From positions 707,501 through 771,500 of the forward strand of contig NZ_CP042467.1 of the NCBI RefSeq assembly GCF_007993755.1: a DNA stretch of 64,000 nucleotides, given 5' to 3'. The notes under the pieces were generated by a model. The model made no database searches, was not told where the DNA came from, and saw nothing but the letters and a program-made list of their open reading frames with translations. The DNA is from Microvenator marinus. GTDB lineage: Bacteria; Myxococcota_A; Bradymonadia; Bradymonadales; Bradymonadaceae. The translations under genes and the position numbers were made by a program. Of the stretch, positions 53,633 through 62,757 are shown in pieces (position 1 is the stretch's first letter; every line of letters begins with the position of its first letter).

Positions 53633-55045
53633 TCACCACGAAATAACGGCATCAAAGCCGTTTGCACCAGACGGATTGTCGTCATCCACTAATAAATAGA
53701 CTCCGCCAGCAATCAATGCACCTACCACCAGTACCGCACCACCAGCGGCGACGTAGCTCCAAGTTCCAAACTCTTCGGATGGTGGTTGTTCGACCACGGG
53801 TGGTGGAACAAGCGTCTTCTGCTCTTTCTTAGTCTCAGCCGTCTTGACCGGCGTGGTGGTCTTTGTTCGCGCTACTGCAGACTGCCCAACTTCCACCTCG
53901 GTAACCACGGAGCCTTCAGGGAACGTGGCCATGGCGTCTACCAGGGTCTTGGTCAGCGTGCTCACGCCCGTCCTAAGGTTCGAGAGTTCCAGATTGAACG
54001 AGACGACCTCAAGCTGGGCCACTTGGTTCTTAGCAGCGCTATAAACAAAAGGAGCCGCCTTGTAGGAAGTTCCCTCTCGGTACATCAACACCCAACCCAC
54101 GTAGGCGGATCCGGTCTGATTGGCCAACTCGGTGAGATAAGGCAAAAGGCTTCCGCCCCACTTGCCAGTCTTGGTTTGATTCAAGAGGTCTACGTAATAG
54201 GAGGGAAGCTCGGTGGCACCCTCCACATTGGCAGTAGACTGGGCGAGCTCAGCTTCGAACTTCTGGCTCTTGCCGCGGCCCCGCACGCGAATCTTCTCCG
54301 TATAAACGTTGCCGCTCGCCCCTCGCACCACCATATAGTGTGTGCCGAATCCAACATCCTCGACGGTGAGCGGCGTCGCGCCCTTCTCTATACCGTCAAT
54401 GAATACTTTGGCCCCTTCCTCGCTCGCGGTGATTTCAAGCTTGCCGAATTTGGCGCGCTTGACCTTCTCTTGCTCGTCTTTAAGGACTTCTAGAAGTGTT
54501 TTATCGTACTTCTCTGGGTCGAGCTCAGCGTCAGGACGCAAATGCGCGAAATCCTTCATGCGTTTGCGCGCATCCACGTCGAATTCCGCGTTGAAATTCG
54601 CAAGCGCAAGATTCGCAAGGGCATCCGCCAGAATATCGTAATTGTTCACGTCATCGAGGTTCTGTTCCATCAGGTCGACGGAACGCGTGAACGCTTCCAC
54701 CGCCCTTGCGTCCTCACCAGCGGTCAAGAGACCGATTCCGGACGTGTAGAGCTCTTCAGCCTGAGCGATTGCCGCGCTCGAGTGACCCGCCCCCGAAAGA
54801 TCCTTGAGGACGTCCTCATACGAAGGCATCAATTCGACACGCTTGTCTTGCTTGATCCCGTTTCGGGTCTGCTCCCCAATTCTCTCGGGAACAATTGACG
54901 AAAGTGAGTCATTGACACTTTGTGTCGGAAGAACGAAAACCTTTGGCGCCGGCCCACTTTGGGCAAAGCTCGGCCCCGCGCAAAGCGCGACCGACATTAA
55001 GACCATGAACGCGGTGAATGACCGCAATCTTAGAAGACGATTCAT
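53633..55045 (-). CDS. Secreted PEGA-domain protein with a C-terminal membrane helix
   Basis: The 470-residue product has a signal peptide (cleavage near PSFAQS), a helical TPR-like segment (about 90-160), a PEGA domain (about 200-270; ASEEGAKVFIDGIEKGATPLTV), a beta-rich middle, and a Lys/Thr/Pro linker before one membrane helix (YVAAGGAVLVVGALIAGGVYLL) close to the C-terminus. It should be anchored from outside with a short tail. No catalytic motif was seen. It stands immediately upstream of the kelch lipoprotein gene. Confidence 0.8.
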   Translation of the reverse strand: MNRLLRLRSFTAFMVLMSVALCAGPSFAQSGPAPKVFVLPTQSVNDSLSSIVPERIGEQTRNGIKQDKRVELMPSYEDVLKDLSGAGHSSAAIAQAEELYTSGIGLLTAGEDARAVEAFTRSVDLMEQNLDDVNNYDILADALANLALANFNAEFDVDARKRMKDFAHLRPDAELDPEKYDKTLLEVLKDEQEKVKRAKFGKLEITASEEGAKVFIDGIEKGATPLTVEDVGFGTHYMVVRGASGNVYTEKIRVRGRGKSQKFEAELAQSTANVEGATELPSYYVDLLNQTKTGKWGGSLLPYLTELANQTGSAYVGWVLMYREGTSYKAAPFVYSAAKNQVAQLEVVSFNLELSNLRTGVSTLTKTLVDAMATFPEGSVVTEVEVGQSAVARTKTTTPVKTAETKKEQKTLVPPPVVEQPPSEEFGTWSYVAAGGAVLVVGALIAGGVYLLVDDDNPSGANGFDAVISW

Positions 55046-55176
55046 GCGAATATCCTGTATCTAGACACGCCTACCAATTGTGAGCGTGTACAGGTCAGAC
55101 GTTGGGCGCGAGGGTCTACCACCTCTCGAGCGCACGCGTCAACCCTAACGCCTCGGCCTACAAGCGTAATGATTCT

Positions 55177-56688
55177 ATGAAGTTTAGCATCGCAACAAAA
55201 ATCTTTCTTGCCTTCACAGCGACCATCGTCGTCTTTGGCACGGTGCTCGTTTTTGGAGTGTGGCGAACGCAGAAGACGCTCGAGCGTGTTCAGGCAGTAA
55301 ATCAGACCATTGTCCCCCTCTCCCTTAGCCTCTCAGACATTCAAACCGACTTGCGGAGCTTCAGCCTCATCCTCAACGAGCGCGACCCACTCGTGCTTCG
55401 TAGAACCATTCAGGTCACTCGGCTCGCACCATCAGTGCCCGATCGGTTCGAACGCCGCATCCGACAAAGTGTAGAGCTCAGCGCAAGCCCTTTGCTCGCA
55501 CCGGCTGTGGATATCGAATTTTCCAACCGCGTGCAGGATTTGGAGAGTGCAATTAAGACCTTCTCTCAAGACTCCAAATCCCTGACCCAACTCGTGCTCG
55601 ACGACCGACGCGAAGATGATGACCGAATCGTTGAAGCTCAGACCAAACTTCGGGACCACGTCCGACGAATCGACTCCGAATTGACCGCTTTGCGTGCCGA
55701 GCTTAGGAGAGCCACGGACAAGAACATCAAAGAGGCGAACCAGTTCGAACGCTCGAGCCTCTACATCCTGGCAGTTTCTACGGGAGTCGCCCTTTTCGTG
55801 GCGCTCGTCCTCTTGTTTGCCGTATCCATGACCATGCGACGCCTGACCCATCTCACTGCAGCGGCAAAACGAATCGGGGCCGGGGACTATTCGCCGCTTC
55901 AGGCGGCCAACAAAGCCCCATCAGACGAAATCGGAACACTCTTTAGGGAATTCGACCAAATGGCACGCTCGATCGCCGAACGAGACCAGCAACTGCGCGA
56001 ACAACACGCACGCTTCGTCAAGACCGAGCGACTCGCCACGATCGGCCGCATGACCTCCCTGATTACGCACGAATTGAGAAACCCGCTCAGTAGCATCAAC
56101 CTGAACGCTGAAATGGTCTACGACTCGATGAGCCACGAGAGCTCCGACCCCGAAGTCATGGAGCACCTAAACACCATCATTCACGAAGTCGACCGCCTCA
56201 AGGACATCACCGAGCAATACCTCGTCTACGCACGGTTGCCCGCCCCCAAGTTCGAAGCCTTTTCGCTTCGCGAGCTGGTCGAGAATCTAGTCGATTTCCA
56301 TACCTGGGAATGGCAAGACCTTGGCGCCGAAGTTCAAGTGGAGGGTGAAGATCCACAGATCTTTGCCGACCCAGGACAAATTCGGCAGGCACTGCTGAAC
56401 ATCATCAAAAACGCGGTTGAAGCCGGAGACTCAGATCAAACCATTTTGGTTCGTATCGAAGATGGCGACGATCATGTCACCCTCTCAATCGAAGACCACT
56501 CAGGCGGGCTTCCTGATGTAGACCTCGAAAAGATCTTCGAGCCCTTCTACACAACCAAACAATCGGGAACAGGCCTCGGTCTCGCCATGACGCAACAGAT
56601 CATCGACGAACATGGCGGAAAACTAAGAGTCGAAGCGACAGAGAATGGCACCCGCTTTATCATCGAGCTAAAGAAGGAGAATTCATGA
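55177..56688 (+). CDS. Membrane sensor histidine kinase
   Basis: From ATG 55177 the 503-residue protein has a first membrane helix (about 8-28), a periplasmic helical sensor region (about 30-195), a second helix (ILAVSTGVALFVALVLLFAV), HAMP (about 220-275), the H-box ITHELRNPLSSINLN with the phospho-accepting His, and a HATPase domain with NIIKNAVEA, EDHSGGLPD, FEPFYTTK and GTGLGLA. The open frame extends upstream to TTG 55102 but the signal anchor fits only the later start. No response regulator lies nearby; its stop overlaps the next gene by four bases. Confidence 0.92.
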   Translation: MKFSIATKIFLAFTATIVVFGTVLVFGVWRTQKTLERVQAVNQTIVPLSLSLSDIQTDLRSFSLILNERDPLVLRRTIQVTRLAPSVPDRFERRIRQSVELSASPLLAPAVDIEFSNRVQDLESAIKTFSQDSKSLTQLVLDDRREDDDRIVEAQTKLRDHVRRIDSELTALRAELRRATDKNIKEANQFERSSLYILAVSTGVALFVALVLLFAVSMTMRRLTHLTAAAKRIGAGDYSPLQAANKAPSDEIGTLFREFDQMARSIAERDQQLREQHARFVKTERLATIGRMTSLITHELRNPLSSINLNAEMVYDSMSHESSDPEVMEHLNTIIHEVDRLKDITEQYLVYARLPAPKFEAFSLRELVENLVDFHTWEWQDLGAEVQVEGEDPQIFADPGQIRQALLNIIKNAVEAGDSDQTILVRIEDGDDHVTLSIEDHSGGLPDVDLEKIFEPFYTTKQSGTGLGLAMTQQIIDEHGGKLRVEATENGTRFIIELKKENS

Positions 56689-57344
56689 AGGTCATGACCT
56701 GGAATATCCGCCTCGGAATTCAAGAGGGCCTCGATGCCATCATCGAAGAGATCAGGACCCACAATCCGGATATTTTGGCCCTTCAAGAGGTAGGAAGACA
56801 TTGGAAGATGGGCCCTCCCGGTGACACGACGACCAGTATCGCCAGCGCGCTCGGGTATTTTGGGTCCTTCGCGCCGTGCATTGTAGAAGACCAGCACGAA
56901 TACGGTCATGCCTTGCTTTCACGTTGGCCCATCGAGAAGGCTGAGGTTATTCAGCTTCCTCAGGACGTTGATGAGCCCCGTGCGCTTCTTTACAGTGAAG
57001 TTGCACACCCAGAGTTGAAGCTGAAAATCCTTAGCACCCACCTCTCCTATATTGATGATCGAGCCCTTCAGGCACCCGTACTGCTTAACTCGGTGCGAGA
57101 TAGAAAGCCACACCTCGTTTTAGGCGACCTGAATGCCGATGACGAGCCTTGGTTGTTGGAGATGGACGACTTGCTAAATCGTGCGGAACAGCCGCTTGCC
57201 ACCTACCCTACCCCCGAGCCAAGACTAAATCTGGACTACCTTTTTTCGGCAGGTATGTGGAAAGAGGCCCAGCGACTCGACACCGGCGAGTCGTCAGACC
57301 ATTACGCGGTGCTCGGGGTCTTGGAGTTGCCTACTTTTTCTTGA
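56685..57344 (+). CDS. Endonuclease/exonuclease/phosphatase-family protein
   Basis: The 219-residue protein has the EEP fold motifs: MTWNIRLG at the start, ILALQEVG, a central HALLSRWPI, VLGDLNADDE and the C-terminal SSDHYAVLGVLEL with the catalytic His. It uses metal ions to cut a phosphoester in nucleic acids or lipids; the substrate is unknown. It starts inside the histidine kinase stop and its 3' end overlaps the convergent FHA gene by 14 bases. Confidence 0.88.
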   Translation: MKVMTWNIRLGIQEGLDAIIEEIRTHNPDILALQEVGRHWKMGPPGDTTTSIASALGYFGSFAPCIVEDQHEYGHALLSRWPIEKAEVIQLPQDVDEPRALLYSEVAHPELKLKILSTHLSYIDDRALQAPVLLNSVRDRKPHLVLGDLNADDEPWLLEMDDLLNRAEQPLATYPTPEPRLNLDYLFSAGMWKEAQRLDTGESSDHYAVLGVLELPTFS

Positions 57345-59874
57345 GCTTTTTGACTTCGTCCTCAAGCTTATCTTTCTCAAGAATCATGGCAGCCAGGGTT
57401 GCTTCGGCATCTTCGAGTTTCTTTTTCAAGTCGCCTGCTTCAGCTGCGCCTTCAGCAGCATTTTTCGCTTCTTCCAACTCCTTTCGAACGGCTTCCAGAG
57501 CTTCTTCCTGCGCTGCTGCGCTGGCCTCGAGCTGCTCCTTAAGAGTTTGGATTTCGGCTTGTGCGGCCTCTAACGCTTCACGATCGGACTGAGCACTCTC
57601 GACGCCACTGCGAAGTGACTCAAGCTCTTCCTTGAGGCTGTTCCGCTCGGTTTCAAGCGCCTCACGCTCCTCGGAGAATTTCCCGAGTTCACGCGTCAGA
57701 TCGCTATTATCCGCCTCGAGCTCCTTTAGCTGCGTCTGGGTCGACTTGAGCTCCTCTTGGAGCTGGCTTACGGCTTCGGCCTTAGGCGCGGACCCGAGAA
57801 GCTCCTCAAGCGACTTCACCTGGTCTTGAAGACGATTGTTTTCCGTCACAAGCTTACGCAAATCTGAGCTGAGTTCCTCAAAGATCTGCTTCTTACGCTT
57901 CGCCTCTTTATCAAAGGTCTTTGCGCGTTTTCGCAGGTCCTCGAGTTCGTCGACCATCTTGCGTCTTTCGGTCTGCAGATAGTCTGTCTCTCGAGCAAAC
58001 GCGACACGTTCTTCCTTGAGTTCATCTCGCTCACGCTTGAGGGTCTCAAACTCGCTACCGATCGTGCTGTAACGCGCATTTAGAGCGTCCATGGTTGCAC
58101 GAACATCTTGAACCTCGGTCTCAAGCTCCGCCTTGCGAGCCTCGAGCTCAGCGATGCGATTATTAGCTTCGGCCAGCTGCTCATCGCGTTGCCCGAGATC
58201 GCCACGAAGCTTGGAGACTTCCTCGGCGACCGGACGAGCCTCGAGCTCTTCTCGCGTCGAGGCCAACTCAGAACTGAGTTGGTCCAACTGCTCTTCGAGT
58301 TCTTGGCCATGCGTAGTCAACGAGTTGAGCTCTTCGTCACGCTCTCCCAACGCTTGCTGCAGGTCTGCTGACAATTCGCTCAGCTCAGCAATGCGTTGAT
58401 CTCTAAGTCCCAGCTCCTGATCGAGAAGGTTGATCTCCTCAATTGAGGCTTCGAGACGCTGATTCAACTCCTCGTTGCGTTTCAGGGCCTCGCGATGCTC
58501 TGTCTCAAGCTCACCGGCGCTCTCTTGCACTTGCGAAAGCTGCTCGCCGAGTTCTGAAACGTTCGCCAGCTGATGCTGAAGGGACTCGACCTTTTGATTG
58601 GAATCCGCCAGCGCCGCCTGAAGCTCAGCGATCTGCTCTTCAAACGAAGAATTGGACTCCTGTGCGCTCAACAATGCTTGATTCGAATTCTCAACGGTCT
58701 CCTGAAGTTCTGAAATCAGGCGCTGTGCTTCATCAAACTCCGATTGACTTGGCCCTTCTTCGAGGCTCTTCCTCAAATCATTGAGCTGCTGCATGAGTTT
58801 ACGCCGCTCGTCCGAGAGACGATCTCTTTCTTTGCGCAATCTCTCGATCTGAAGCTGGCTTGCCGCATTACCGTCGGAAGCCTTCCCGTCGAGCATCGCT
58901 GAGAGCTCATCTCGCTCTTTCGTCAACTCTTCGATCTGCCTCAGAAGCTCCTCATTATTTCCGCTATCCGAGACCTCGGACACGACAGAGTCGAACTGAA
59001 TCGCAGCCTCGGAAATCTCCTCCTCGATGATATTCTCTTGCTCGACTCGATGAAATTCGACCGACTCCTCAACCGTGGCGTCTGGATTAGGCGTTCCAAA
59101 GCCCGACAAGCTCAACGCAATTTCATTGGGTGCCGCGTTGTATGTATCTGCATCCGAGCTTTGAGCGCCGAGCTCCTCAGAGTACGAATTCTGGAAGAGC
59201 GACGCTCCATCATGGTTTGCCGTTCCCTCGTCCGAATCTTCAACGAGCTCGGGCTCCAGCTCGATCGGCTCGTCGTCGTCCCAGCTCGTAGGCGTGTAGG
59301 GCTTTCCGGCGTCCATATCCAAACCGGGCTGGACTCCGCCTCCTCCACCGAGCACGAACCCACCGTCTTCCTCAGCGTCAAATGCACCGTCATAGACTGG
59401 AACATCCGCGTCGGATTCCGAATAACTCGGCGGTGGGGGTGGCGCTCCGGCCCCAAGTTGGAAGCCATAGTCATCTTCGTCCTGCGCCGCGAAACCTCCG
59501 AGATGGGTTTGCTGCTTCTTCTGGCTCTGAAGCACGCTCTCGATCATTTCCGGAGCAACTTCTGCCGTCGCAGAGTCGGTCTCATCCACAAAATCGAGTG
59601 GGAACTCACCGATCCTTACGCGATCGCCGTCCACCAGCACCTGAGAGCGCACGCGATTGCCGTTGACGTAAGAGCCGTTTGAACTATCCAAGTCGTGAAG
59701 AATCACTTCGCGGCCCTGCCAGACGATTCGCGCATGACGCCGAGAGATCGAAGGATTATTCACCCGCAGGGTATTCCCCGGATTGCGGCCGATGGTGACT
59801 TCGGGTTGCGAATCCCCAATTTGGAGCGCAACTTCGTGATCTGTTTCGGGATCTTTGTATATAAGCTTTGGCAC
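57331..59874 (-). CDS. FHA-domain protein with a very long coiled coil
   Basis: The 847-residue product begins at GTG with an FHA domain (about 1-95: TIGRNPGN, SISRRHARI, DSSNGSYVNG), then an acidic, Pro-containing disordered part (about 100-300), then roughly 540 residues of uninterrupted heptad-rich coiled coil (Glu, Leu, Gln, Arg) to the C-terminal KKLKKK. Such an architecture suggests a phospho-dependent scaffold, perhaps at the pole or nucleoid, recruited by Ser/Thr kinases such as those at 13-19 kb. No enzymatic domain was seen. Codon repetition is explained by the coiled coil. Confidence 0.88.
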   Translation of the reverse strand: MPKLIYKDPETDHEVALQIGDSQPEVTIGRNPGNTLRVNNPSISRRHARIVWQGREVILHDLDSSNGSYVNGNRVRSQVLVDGDRVRIGEFPLDFVDETDSATAEVAPEMIESVLQSQKKQQTHLGGFAAQDEDDYGFQLGAGAPPPPPSYSESDADVPVYDGAFDAEEDGGFVLGGGGGVQPGLDMDAGKPYTPTSWDDDEPIELEPELVEDSDEGTANHDGASLFQNSYSEELGAQSSDADTYNAAPNEIALSLSGFGTPNPDATVEESVEFHRVEQENIIEEEISEAAIQFDSVVSEVSDSGNNEELLRQIEELTKERDELSAMLDGKASDGNAASQLQIERLRKERDRLSDERRKLMQQLNDLRKSLEEGPSQSEFDEAQRLISELQETVENSNQALLSAQESNSSFEEQIAELQAALADSNQKVESLQHQLANVSELGEQLSQVQESAGELETEHREALKRNEELNQRLEASIEEINLLDQELGLRDQRIAELSELSADLQQALGERDEELNSLTTHGQELEEQLDQLSSELASTREELEARPVAEEVSKLRGDLGQRDEQLAEANNRIAELEARKAELETEVQDVRATMDALNARYSTIGSEFETLKRERDELKEERVAFARETDYLQTERRKMVDELEDLRKRAKTFDKEAKRKKQIFEELSSDLRKLVTENNRLQDQVKSLEELLGSAPKAEAVSQLQEELKSTQTQLKELEADNSDLTRELGKFSEEREALETERNSLKEELESLRSGVESAQSDREALEAAQAEIQTLKEQLEASAAAQEEALEAVRKELEEAKNAAEGAAEAGDLKKKLEDAEATLAAMILEKDKLEDEVKKLKKK

Positions 59875-60003
59875 TGCGCTGACCTGTTGGTAGAGACAGA
59901 GATTGACGTAGAGGCAGTTGTATCTCTAAATAACGCGCCAGTGCTAGCTTGCCAAGTTTAGAACAAGTTAGATTGTCTGCTTCATACTTGATTTGAGATT
60001 ATT

Positions 60004-61497
60004 GTGAACACTTTGGGCCCTCCCGCACATTCCGAACGACCTCGCATCGCCGCATTTGGTGGGGCAAAGGGCGGAGTTGGTCGAAGTACCGTGTGCTCCG
60101 AAATTGCGCGTTCTCTGGCTCGCTCAGGATCGCGAGTCCTTTGTATTGATGCCTCTTTGGATTATCCCTCGCTCAATACTCAACTCCACGCCGAAGAATT
60201 GAGGCTGGATTTGCAGCGGGTGCCTGCCCTCGGGACCAAAGATGCCCACATCGCGGATCTCATCGTCGAGACAGGGTACCGAAATGTGTGGCTTGCCCAG
60301 ATAAGCCCTGCCCAAAAACATCCTTTCGTTCGAGGTATCGAAACCGCGGATGAGATCATGGCCCAGGTTCACGAACTCGATTTCGACTGGGTTTTCATCG
60401 ACCTGCCCCCTGGCTGCGACACATTTCCAGTCTCATTTTTCATCGCAGCAGACGTGCCTATCCTGGTTTCATCACCCGAGCCGGCGGCGATTCGAGCCAC
60501 GACCCAATTTTTGCGCGCCTCTCTCTACCAGGCCATCGGCTTTCACCCACGCGCTTTTGACCTGCAAGACGACCTCTTGGACACGCTCGATGACCAACGC
60601 ATTGACCTCAACCGAGAGTCATTCCTGCGTGCCGCACCGTCTGCCGAAAGCCGGAAAGTCGTCGTCGAGACGCTTGAGCGATTTGAGACCTATCTGATCG
60701 TGAACATGGTCAGAGAGGGTGCCGAACGCGACCTTGGACACGTGTTGAGCCACGCACTCTTTGTGGCGCTTGGCACCTTTCCTCGCTATCTGGGCTCGGT
60801 CGACTTCGAAGATCGCCGGTGGTTCTATAACCGCCGAACGGCCGGCCAAACCTCGTCCACACGCGGCGAGGAGGCTCTTTCCTCGGATATCGAGCACCTT
60901 GCCCGTTATATCAACGACTTGAGACCCATCGACCTCAAATACCCTCGTCCAGCCCCGAGATCGCAGGAGGCGCACCCCGCGCTTCGCATCGGTCTTGCCC
61001 AAGAGACAGGCCGAAACGAGATTCGACAAGCCTGCCGAAGACTCTGGGAGGGCTATCGTCGCGAAGCCAGTATTTCCCTGGTCTTCAGCGATCCGGAGCG
61101 TCGGCTACAGGTCGCCGACCAGCTCGAAAACACCTATCGAAACATACTCACGCTGCAGTCCGAACCCGTTACCAAACAGGAAATAGAGTCGGCTGGCCGC
61201 GATGAAGAACTTCGAGAAAAGAAACCTACGCCTGCGGATGAGTCAGGCGGAATCAAGAAGCCGGCCGCGGGTAAGCTGATCTCATCCTTAAGGCGGCAGC
61301 GACAAATGACGCTCCAAGAACTTAGTCTTCGCTCCCATATCGGCCTCAAGTACCTCGCTGCGATAGAATCTGGGGACCTCAATGTGCTTCCGAGGCAGGT
61401 CTATCTTCGCGGCTATTTGCGCGAGATTTCACGCGTCTTTGGTGTAGAGCCGGACGAGCTAATCGACCAATATTTTCGCTTCTTGGATGAACCCTGA
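60004..61497 (+). CDS. MinD/ParA-like ATPase fused to a RodZ-like helix-turn-helix domain
   Basis: The 497-residue protein starts at GTG. Residues 1-290 are a MinD/FleN-type P-loop ATPase: deviant Walker A GGAKGGVGRST with signature Lys22, LCIDASLDYPSLNTQL and DWVFIDLPPGCDT. About 310-385 is a helical linker, and about 420-495 is a Cro/RodZ-like HTH (RQRQMTLQELSLRSHIGLKYL, then YLRGYLREISRVFGVEPDEL). The ATPase half lacks the usual C-terminal amphipathic helix, being followed by the HTH instead. It is probably a DNA- or pole-binding spatial regulator. The fusion is directly visible; its role is inferred. Confidence 0.86.
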   Translation: MNTLGPPAHSERPRIAAFGGAKGGVGRSTVCSEIARSLARSGSRVLCIDASLDYPSLNTQLHAEELRLDLQRVPALGTKDAHIADLIVETGYRNVWLAQISPAQKHPFVRGIETADEIMAQVHELDFDWVFIDLPPGCDTFPVSFFIAADVPILVSSPEPAAIRATTQFLRASLYQAIGFHPRAFDLQDDLLDTLDDQRIDLNRESFLRAAPSAESRKVVVETLERFETYLIVNMVREGAERDLGHVLSHALFVALGTFPRYLGSVDFEDRRWFYNRRTAGQTSSTRGEEALSSDIEHLARYINDLRPIDLKYPRPAPRSQEAHPALRIGLAQETGRNEIRQACRRLWEGYRREASISLVFSDPERRLQVADQLENTYRNILTLQSEPVTKQEIESAGRDEELREKKPTPADESGGIKKPAAGKLISSLRRQRQMTLQELSLRSHIGLKYLAAIESGDLNVLPRQVYLRGYLREISRVFGVEPDELIDQYFRFLDEP

Positions 61498-61506
61498 TAT
61501 GTTAGC

Positions 61507-61522
61507 GTTTCCTTACGGAAAC
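61507..61522 (+). other. Perfect small hairpin between the ATPase gene and the 90-residue gene
   Basis: GTTTCC (61507-61512), loop TTAC, GGAAAC (61517-61522). No T-run follows, so it is not a standard terminator; it sits about 22 bases before the next start. Confidence 0.3.
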
Positions 61523-61544
61523 ACCTCCATTTCTAGAGATTCTC

Positions 61545-61817
61545 ATGTCACGTATTTCTGACGAAAAGAAAGCCGCCCAACGCGCTCGAGTTATCGCCTC
61601 GGATATGACCATCTATCCAGATATCCAAAAGAAGATCGAAAACGGCATCCGCAACGATAATCTTTTCCAAGAACTCGAAGGCATCATGAACGAGGCTAGG
61701 ACTCACTTCGCGACCTATGTCAGCGACGAGATTCTCAACGATACCAATATCCTTGAGAAAGCCTTTATCGACATCGTTTTCGCTAACTACGGCCACATCG
61801 AAAGCCCAATGTGGTGA
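61545..61817 (+). CDS. Small protein of unknown function
   Basis: The 90-residue product begins MSRISDEKKAAQRARVIASD and is mostly helical and hydrophilic, ending ANYGHIESPMW. No motif is recognised. The tidy spacing (48 bases from the previous stop, one base to the rluA-type start) and codon use like its neighbours make it a credible gene. It may act in the cytoplasm as an accessory protein; no function is proposed. Confidence 0.65.
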   Translation: MSRISDEKKAAQRARVIASDMTIYPDIQKKIENGIRNDNLFQELEGIMNEARTHFATYVSDEILNDTNILEKAFIDIVFANYGHIESPMW

Positions 61818-61818
61818 T

Positions 61819-62757
61819 GTGAAAACCGTCGTATTTGAGTTCGAAATCGAGGACGACGCTGGAAAACGACTTGATGTTTTTCTGGCGGAACAAGACGACC
61901 CTCCGATTTCACGCTCGCAAATCAAGAAAGCCATCGACGGGGGAGACATTCGAGTCAACACCACTCGTGTGAAGGCCGGATATACTCTGCGCGAAGGCGA
62001 CCTTGTAGTCTGGGAATACGCACCGCCAGTCGCCCCAAATCTCGAACCAGAGGATATCGACCTTGAGATTCTTTACGAGGACGCCGATCTTGCAGTGGTG
62101 AACAAGCCCCACGGTATGGTCGTGCACCCAGCACCAGGCCATCCTAGCGGTACCTTGGTCAACGCCCTGCTCTACCATTTCAAAGACTTGCCCGGAGTCG
62201 GTGGGGTGTTGCGCCCTGGCATCGTACATCGCATCGACAAAGACACCTCCGGCGCGCTGGCCATCTCGAAATCCGACGCAGGGCATCAGCACTTAAGCGC
62301 ACTCTTTAAAGCCCATACGATAGCGCGCGAGTACCATGCGCTGGTTTTCGGGCCCGGACTCGAAGAACGCGGCACCATCAAGACGCTTTATGGCCGAAAG
62401 CCCAATGACCGAATTCGCTACTCCTCGAAAGTCGAGAGTGGAAAGGTCGCGATCACCCACTACGAGGTTGCCGAGAGATTCCACAATGGTGTCTGCCTCG
62501 TGGTTTGCCGCCTTGAAACGGGTCGAACCCATCAAATACGCGTGCATCTTTCAGACATCAATGCCCCTCTTCTTGGAGACCAAGTCTACGGCGGAAAAGC
62601 AGCGTCGCAGTGTAAGCTGATCTCACGCCAAGCCCTTCATGCGAAAACTCTGGGTTTCCCAACGCTCGATGGTGCCGACATTCTCTCTGAGGCATCATAT
62701 CCAGCGGACTTTTCGGAAGCGCTTGAAGCCCTTAGAGCAGGCAAGGATTGGCGATGA
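61819..62757 (+). CDS. RluA-family pseudouridine synthase (RluD-like)
   Basis: From GTG 61819 the protein has 312 residues: an N-terminal S4 domain (SRSQIKKAIDGGDIRVN), and an RluA catalytic domain with VVNKPHGMVVHPAPGHPSGT, the signature HRIDKDTSG carrying the catalytic Asp, and RLETGRTHQIRVHL. Length and S4 domain favour RluD (23S rRNA U1911/1915/1917), but this is not certain. The open frame extends upstream to 61717 through the preceding gene, which is not credible. Its stop overlaps the next start (ATGA). Confidence 0.92.
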   Translation: MKTVVFEFEIEDDAGKRLDVFLAEQDDPPISRSQIKKAIDGGDIRVNTTRVKAGYTLREGDLVVWEYAPPVAPNLEPEDIDLEILYEDADLAVVNKPHGMVVHPAPGHPSGTLVNALLYHFKDLPGVGGVLRPGIVHRIDKDTSGALAISKSDAGHQHLSALFKAHTIAREYHALVFGPGLEERGTIKTLYGRKPNDRIRYSSKVESGKVAITHYEVAERFHNGVCLVVCRLETGRTHQIRVHLSDINAPLLGDQVYGGKAASQCKLISRQALHAKTLGFPTLDGADILSEASYPADFSEALEALRAGKDWR

